Origin: an uncultured Blautia sp.
GTDB lineage: Bacteria > Bacillota > Clostridia > Lachnospirales > Lachnospiraceae
Direction: 5' to 3'
Length of the DNA: 24,986 nucleotides
NCBI GenBank assembly: GCA_900553515.1
Contig: USDN01000041.1
Location: forward strand, 1 to 24,986
The translations under genes and the position numbers were made by a program. This document shows positions 21,096-24,986 of the stretch, piece after piece; within the stretch, counting starts at the first letter, position 1; every line of letters begins with the position of its first letter. Under the pieces are notes generated by a model, which ran no database searches, had not been told where the DNA came from, and was given only the letters and a program-made list of their open reading frames with translations.

Positions 21096-21377
21096 ATGGC
21101 TCGTTCATTAAAAAAAGGACCATTCGCTGATGCAAGCCTGCTGAAAAAAGTAGACGCTATGAATGCATCCGGTGACAAATCTGTTATTAAGACATGGTCA
21201 CGTCGTTCTACAATCTTCCCTCAGTTCGTTGGTCATACCATCGCTGTTCATGACGGAAGAAAACATGTACCTGTATATGTAACAGAGGATATGGTTGGAC
21301 ATAAACTTGGTGAGTTCGTTGCAACAAGAACTTACAGAGGACATGGAAAAGACGAAAAGAAATCAGGCGTTAGATAA
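21096..21377 (+). CDS. rpsS: 30S ribosomal protein S19
   Basis: A 93-residue protein of the small-subunit head near the A-site finger. ARSLKKGPFADASLLKKV at the start, TWSRRSTIFPQFVGHTIAVHDGRKHVPVYVTEDMVGHKLGEF and TRTYRGHG are the family signatures. AGGAGG is 7 bases before the ATG. It is the first gene after the internal promoter/leader block. rplV begins 24 bp downstream. Confidence 0.98.
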   Translation: MARSLKKGPFADASLLKKVDAMNASGDKSVIKTWSRRSTIFPQFVGHTIAVHDGRKHVPVYVTEDMVGHKLGEFVATRTYRGHGKDEKKSGVR

Positions 21378-21401
21378 GATATTTGAAAGGAGGTTTCATC
21401 C

Positions 21402-21788
21402 ATGGCTAAGGGACATAGAAGTCAGATTAAAAGAGAGAGAAATGAAGTAAAAGATACCAGACCTTCCGCTAAGTTATCTTACGCAAGAGTGTCTGTTCAG
21501 AAAGCTTGTTTCGTATTAGACGCAATCCGTGGAAAGGATGTTCAGACAGCATTAGCTATCGTAACATACAATCCGAGATATGCTTCAAGCTTAGTAAAGA
21601 AATTATTAGAGTCAGCAATCGCAAACGCTGAGAACAACAATGGAATGAAAGCAGAAAACCTTTATGTTGCAGAGTGCTACGCAAATAAAGGACCGACAAT
21701 GAAGAGAATCAGACCGAGAGCACAGGGTAGAGCTTACAGAATCGAGAAGAGAATGAGCCACATCACAATCGTGCTTGACGAGAAATAA
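21402..21788 (+). CDS. rplV: 50S ribosomal protein L22
   Basis: A 128-residue protein with a long beta-hairpin that lines the exit tunnel. AKLSYARVSVQKACFVLDAIRGKDVQTALAIVTYNPRYAS and the hairpin end KRIRPRAQGRAYRIEKRMSHITIVL are characteristic. AAAGGAGGT precedes the ATG by about 8 bases. rpsC follows after 11 bp with AAGGAGG overlapping the rplV stop. Confidence 0.98.
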   Translation: MAKGHRSQIKRERNEVKDTRPSAKLSYARVSVQKACFVLDAIRGKDVQTALAIVTYNPRYASSLVKKLLESAIANAENNNGMKAENLYVAECYANKGPTMKRIRPRAQGRAYRIEKRMSHITIVLDEK

Positions 21789-21799
21789 GGAGGTCAAAT

Positions 21800-22456
21800 A
21801 TGGGACAGAAAGTTAATCCACATGGCTTAAGAGTCGGCGTTATCAAAGACTGGGACTCTAAATGGTATGCGGAAGCAGATTTTGCAGATTTCTTAGTAGA
21901 AGATTACAATATCAGAACATATCTGAAAAAGAAATTATATGCAGCAGGTGTTTCTAAGATCGAGATCGAGAGAGCATCTGACCGTGTGAAAGTTATCATC
22001 TACACAGCTAAACCGGGTGTAGTAATCGGAAAAGGCGGAGCTGAGATCGAGAAGATCAAAGGCGAAGTTCAGAAATTCACAGATAAGAAATTAGTTGTTG
22101 ATATCAAAGAAGTTAAAAGACCGGATCGTGATGCTCAGTTAGTAGCTGAGAACATTGCATTACAGTTAGAGAACCGTGTTTCTTTCCGTAGAGCAATGAA
22201 ATCCTGCATGGGAAGAACCATGAAATCAGGAGCAAAGGGAATCAAAACATCCTGTTCCGGACGTCTTGGCGGTGCTGATATGGCTCGTACAGAGTTCTAT
22301 TCAGAGGGAACTATTCCGCTTCAGACATTAAGAGCTGATATTGATTATGGATTCGCTGAGGCAGATACAACCTACGGTAAAGTTGGTGTTAAGGTTTGGA
22401 TCTACAAAGGCGAGGTACTTCCGACAAGAGCTAATAAGGAAGGAGGAGTACAGTAA
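21800..22456 (+). CDS. rpsC: 30S ribosomal protein S3
   Basis: A 218-residue protein at the mRNA entry channel. MGQKVNPHGLRVGVIKDWDSKWYA is the invariant N-terminus, and a KH domain is seen with the GxxG-type GKGG in KPGVVIGKGGAEIEKI (~residues 72-90). SGRLGGADMARTEFYSEG and DIDYGFAEADTTYGKVGVKVWIYKGE make up the C-terminal domain. Overlaps rplP by one base (TAATG). Confidence 0.98.
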   Translation: MGQKVNPHGLRVGVIKDWDSKWYAEADFADFLVEDYNIRTYLKKKLYAAGVSKIEIERASDRVKVIIYTAKPGVVIGKGGAEIEKIKGEVQKFTDKKLVVDIKEVKRPDRDAQLVAENIALQLENRVSFRRAMKSCMGRTMKSGAKGIKTSCSGRLGGADMARTEFYSEGTIPLQTLRADIDYGFAEADTTYGKVGVKVWIYKGEVLPTRANKEGGVQ

Positions 22457-22893
22457 TGTTAATGCCAAAAAGAGTAAAACATCGTAAACAGTTCCGTGGT
22501 TCTATGAGCGGAAAGGCTACAAGAGGTAATACGATCACTTATGGTGAGTATGGTATTATTTCAACTGAGCCATGCTGGATCAAAGCAAACCAGATCGAGG
22601 CAGCCCGTGTTGCGATGACAAGATATATCAAACGTGGTGGTAAAGTTTGGATCAAAATTTTCCCAGAGAAACCAATTACTCATAAACCTATGGGTGTTCG
22701 TATGGGTAAAGGAAAGGGTGCTCCAGAGTACTGGGTAGCCGTTGTGAAACCAGGTCGTGTATTATTTGAAATCTCCGGTGTTCCGGAAGACGTTGCGAAA
22801 GAAGCGTTACGTCTTGCTACACACAAATTACCTTGCAAATGTAAAGTAGTTTCACGTGCAGATTTAGAAGGCGGTGTATCAAATGAAAACTAG
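22456..22893 (+). CDS. rplP: 50S ribosomal protein L16
   Basis: A 145-residue protein near the A-site tRNA and 5S rRNA, usual length. MLMPKRVKHRKQFRG, YGEYGIISTEPCWIKANQIEAARVAM and IFPEKPITHKPMGVRMGKGKG are conserved. AAGGAGGAG lies upstream in rpsC. The start could also be ATG 22462, but ATG 22456 overlaps the rpsC stop and gives the usual ML(M/L)PKR start. Its last 11 bases overlap rpmC. Confidence 0.98.
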   Translation: MLMPKRVKHRKQFRGSMSGKATRGNTITYGEYGIISTEPCWIKANQIEAARVAMTRYIKRGGKVWIKIFPEKPITHKPMGVRMGKGKGAPEYWVAVVKPGRVLFEISGVPEDVAKEALRLATHKLPCKCKVVSRADLEGGVSNEN

Positions 22894-23092
22894 TAAATAT
22901 TTAGAAGAATTAAAAGGCCAGTCTGTAACAGACTTAAATGCGCAGTTAGTAGAAGCTAAAAAAGAACTTTTCAATTTGAGATTCCAGAACGCAACGAATC
23001 AGCTGGACAACACAAGCAGAATCAAAGAAGTAAGAAAGAATATTGCAAGAATTCAGACAATCATTACTGAGAAAGAAAAAGTTGCGCAGTAG
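22883..23092 (+). CDS. rpmC: 50S ribosomal protein L29
   Basis: A 69-residue helical-hairpin protein near the tunnel exit. MKTSKYLEELKGQS, LVEAKKELFNLRFQNATNQLDNTSRIKEVRKNIARIQTI match L29. ATG 22883 lies inside the end of rplP with GAAGGCGGTG upstream, and gives the family N-terminus; an ATG three codons earlier (22874) is less likely. rpsQ follows 26 bp later. Confidence 0.97.
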   Translation: MKTSKYLEELKGQSVTDLNAQLVEAKKELFNLRFQNATNQLDNTSRIKEVRKNIARIQTIITEKEKVAQ

Positions 23093-23118
23093 GATTCCAG
23101 AAAGGAGATTAATCGGTC

Positions 23119-23376
23119 GTGGAAGAAAGAAATCTTAGAAAAACACGTGTTGGTATTGTTGTAAGCGACAAGATGGATAAAACAATCACTGTTGCAATCC
23201 AGGATAACGTAAGACATCCTCTTTACAACAAGATCGTTAAGAAAACATACAAATTAAAAGCTCATGACGAGAATAACGAATGTAAGATCGGTGATAAAGT
23301 AAAAGTTATGGAGACAAGACCATTATCGAAAGATAAGAGATGGAGACTTGTAGAAATCATGGAAAGAGCAAAATAA
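23119..23376 (+). CDS. rpsQ: 30S ribosomal protein S17
   Basis: An 85-residue OB-fold protein that binds 16S rRNA early in assembly. RNLRKTRVGIVVSDKMDKTITVAI, HPLYNKIVKKTYKLKAHDE and GDKVKVMETRPLSKDKRWRLVEI are the family motifs. The start is GTG 23119, with AAAGGAG about 11 bases upstream. rplN begins 18 bp after the stop with no visible promoter, so the S10 and spc operons are fused here. Confidence 0.97.
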   Translation: MEERNLRKTRVGIVVSDKMDKTITVAIQDNVRHPLYNKIVKKTYKLKAHDENNECKIGDKVKVMETRPLSKDKRWRLVEIMERAK

Positions 23377-23394
23377 TTAAAGGAGGCTACAAGC

Positions 23395-23763
23395 ATGGTA
23401 CAACAGGAAAGTAGACTTAAGGTAGCCGATAACACAGGAGCAAGAGAGTTACTCGTTATTCGTGTTATGGGTGGATCTACTAGAAGATATGCGAATATTG
23501 GTGATGTAGTAGTTGCTACGGTCAAAGAGGCAACACCAGGCGGTGTTGTTAAAAAAGGTGATGTCGTAAAAGCTGTAGTTGTTCGTTCAGTAAAAGGCGC
23601 ACGTCGTAAAGACGGTTCTTATATCAAATTTGATGAAAACGCAGCAGTTATTATTAAAGATGACAAAACTCCAAGAGGAACACGTATTTTTGGACCAGTA
23701 GCAAGAGAGCTTCGTGAGAAACAGTTCATGAAAATTGTTTCCTTAGCTCCGGAAGTATTGTAG
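23395..23763 (+). CDS. rplN: 50S ribosomal protein L14
   Basis: A 122-residue protein at the subunit interface, exact family length. MVQQESRLKVADNTGARELLVIRVMGGSTRRYANIGD and KRKDGSYIKFDENAAVII plus GTRIFGPVARELREKQFMKIVSLAPEVL are diagnostic. AAAGGAGG lies upstream of ATG. rplX starts 12 bp downstream. Confidence 0.98.
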   Translation: MVQQESRLKVADNTGARELLVIRVMGGSTRRYANIGDVVVATVKEATPGGVVKKGDVVKAVVVRSVKGARRKDGSYIKFDENAAVIIKDDKTPRGTRIFGPVARELREKQFMKIVSLAPEVL

Positions 23764-23775
23764 GAGGACCAGGAT

Positions 23776-24087
23776 ATGGCAACCATGAAAATTAAAAAAG
23801 GCGATATGGTCAAAGTGATCGCTGGTAAAGATAAAGACAAAGAAGGCAAAGTTATTGCTGTAAATACAAAGAACAATACCGTTCTGGTAGAGGGTATCAA
23901 CATGGTGACAAAACATGCAAAACCAAGCATGGCTAATCAGCAGGGTGGTATCATCCATCAGGAGGGACCTGTTGACATTTCAAACGTTATGTATCTTCAC
24001 AAAGGAACAGCTACCCGCGTAGGTTTCAAGATGGATGGAGATAAAAAAGTACGTTTCGCAAAGAAAACAGGCGAAGTGATCGATTAA
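23776..24087 (+). CDS. rplX: 50S ribosomal protein L24
   Basis: A 103-residue assembly-initiator protein. The KOW motif is IKKGDMVKVIAGKDKDKEGKVIAVN near the start, followed by VEGINMVTKHAKPS and GGIIHQEGPVDISNVM. AGGAGG is about 10 bases before the ATG. rplE follows after 22 bp. Confidence 0.98.
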   Translation: MATMKIKKGDMVKVIAGKDKDKEGKVIAVNTKNNTVLVEGINMVTKHAKPSMANQQGGIIHQEGPVDISNVMYLHKGTATRVGFKMDGDKKVRFAKKTGEVID

Positions 24088-24109
24088 TTGAAGAGAGGAG
24101 GCAAAACAG

Positions 24110-24649
24110 TTGAGCAGACTTAAAGAACAGTACCAGAATGAGATCGTAGATGCTATGATCAAAAAATTTGGATATAAAAATATCATGGAAGTGCCGAAGC
24201 TCGATAAGATCGTTGTAAACATGGGCGTTGGCGAAGCAAAAGAGAACGCAAAATTATTAGAAGCTGCAATCAAAGATATGGAGACAATCACAGGTCAGAA
24301 AGCAGTTCCTACAAAAGCTAAAAACGCGATTGCAAACTTCAAGATTAGAGAAGGAATGGCAATCGGTTGTAAGACAACACTGCGTGGCGAGAAGATGTAC
24401 GAGTTTATGGATCGTTTAATCAACCTTGCATTACCGCGTGTACGTGACTTCAGAGGTGTTAACCCGAATGCATTTGACGGCCGTGGAAACTATGCCCTTG
24501 GTATCAAAGAGCAGTTAATCTTCCCGGAGATCGAGTATGATAAAGTTGATAAAGTTCGTGGTATGGATATCATTTTCGTTACCACAGCAAAAACAGACGA
24601 AGAAGCTCGTGAGTTATTGACATTGTTCAATATGCCGTTCGCCAAATAA
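24110..24649 (+). CDS. rplE: 50S ribosomal protein L5
   Basis: A 179-residue 5S-rRNA-binding protein, exact family length. LKEQYQNEIVDAMIKKFGYKNIMEVPKLDKIVVNMGVGEA and PRVRDFRGVNPNAFDGRGNYALGIKEQLIFPEI are diagnostic. The start codon is TTG (24110) with GAGAGGAGG about 9 bases upstream; the next ATG would remove conserved residues. The non-ATG start may lower its translation. Confidence 0.97.
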   Translation: MSRLKEQYQNEIVDAMIKKFGYKNIMEVPKLDKIVVNMGVGEAKENAKLLEAAIKDMETITGQKAVPTKAKNAIANFKIREGMAIGCKTTLRGEKMYEFMDRLINLALPRVRDFRGVNPNAFDGRGNYALGIKEQLIFPEIEYDKVDKVRGMDIIFVTTAKTDEEARELLTLFNMPFAK

Positions 24650-24664
24650 TAGGAGGGAATTTTA

Positions 24665-24850
24665 ATGGCTAAAACATCTATGAAAGTAAAACAGCAGCGT
24701 AAACCAAAGTTCTCTACCAGAGCTTACACACGTTGCAAAATTTGTGGACGTCCACATTCTGTTTTAAGAAAATACGGAATCTGCAGAGTATGTTTCCGTG
24801 AATTAGCATACAAAGGCCAGATACCAGGCGTTAAGAAAGCAAGCTGGTAA
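24665..24850 (+). CDS. rpsN: 30S ribosomal protein S14, zinc-binding (type Z)
   Basis: A 61-residue short S14 with four Cys in CKICG (24 and 27) and CRVC (40 and 43), the zinc-binding C+ form. It carries RPHSVLRKYGICRVCFRELAYKGQIPGVKKASW, the normal C-terminus. AGGAGG precedes ATG by 7 bases. rpsH begins after 60 bp, a gap with a short CCGC/GCGG hairpin. Confidence 0.98.
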   Translation: MAKTSMKVKQQRKPKFSTRAYTRCKICGRPHSVLRKYGICRVCFRELAYKGQIPGVKKASW

Positions 24851-24910
24851 TCAGACGGCTGTGTCCGCTATGTGCGGCGCAGTAACTTAATAAAGGAGGA
24901 AATATACATC

Positions 24911-24986
24911 ATGACAACAAGTGATCCAATCGCAGATATGCTTACAAGAATCCGTAATGCAAATACTGCTAAACATGATACAGTTG
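24911..24986 (+). CDS. rpsH: 30S ribosomal protein S8, N-terminal fragment (cut by window end)
   Basis: The frame begins MTTSDPIADMLTRIRNANTAKHD, the S8 N-terminus, from ATG 24911 with AAAGGAGG about 9 bases upstream, and runs off the window. S8 is the translational repressor of the spc operon in E. coli. Only 25 residues are seen, but order and motif make the call secure. Confidence 0.96.
   Translation, partial: MTTSDPIADMLTRIRNANTAKHDTV

Noticed and set aside
24851..24910. Terminator between rpsN and rpsH
   Set aside because: Only a 4-bp CCGC/GCGG hairpin with no T-run; the spacing is merely a somewhat long operon gap.

Overview
The window looks like chromosomal DNA of an anaerobic, spore-forming Firmicute, most likely a Lachnospiraceae member of the Blautia type. 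The evidence is a spoIIA operon and a spoVA cluster, strong AAGGAGG ribosome binding sites, moderate GC with frequent AGA/GGA codons, a zinc-type S14, and a whiA/rapZ/HPr-like cluster. The genus is inferred. I see no mobile element, CRISPR array, tRNA or rRNA.

Layout. 1-3494 (+): the 3' part of valS, then an LtaS-type polyglycerolphosphate synthase with an extra C-terminal domain. 3525-6535 (+): folC, a 51-residue small protein, and a zinc-ribbon/TPR membrane protein ending in a pentapeptide-repeat tail, closed by a strong terminator. 6595-8082 (+): spoIIAA-spoIIAB-sigF, the forespore sigma-F switch. 8067-11116 (-): spoVAB-AC-AD-AE-AA for dipicolinate transport, running tail to tail with sigF and overlapping it by 16 bp. 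11263-15039 (+): tcdA-murB-rapZ-whiA-crh-like, closed by a bidirectional terminator shared with a PAP2 phosphatase gene (15188-16093, -). 16337-17443 (+): a membrane protein that looks like an S26B (SipW-type) signal peptidase without its catalytic residues. The PAP2 gene and this gene diverge from two overlapping promoters. 17583-24986 (+): the S10-spc ribosomal protein operon, rpsJ-rplC-D-W-B-rpsS-rplV-rpsC-rplP-rpmC-rpsQ-rplN-X-E-rpsN-rpsH (rpsH cut by the window edge).

How the parts work together. SpoIIAA, SpoIIAB and sigma-F form the partner-switching module that starts forespore transcription; the SpoVA proteins later move Ca-dipicolinate into and out of the spore. The tcdA-crh block is housekeeping: tRNA t6A cyclisation, peptidoglycan precursor synthesis, RNase adaptor/nucleotide sensing, a division-linked DNA-binding protein and a regulatory HPr homologue whose site-1 histidine is replaced by Glu.

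The most unusual non-coding signals lie in the ribosomal operon. There is a ~220-nt structured leader before rpsJ with mutually exclusive stems and helically phased A-tracts upstream of its promoter. Between rplB and rpsS a second, internal regulatory block holds a perfect 16-bp inverted repeat over the rplB stop codon, three copies of TTCTTCCGGT, phased A-tracts, an extended -10 promoter and a short structured leader. No wholly novel multi-gene system is evident; the best leads are these regulatory RNAs, the pseudo-signal-peptidase and the His-less HPr.
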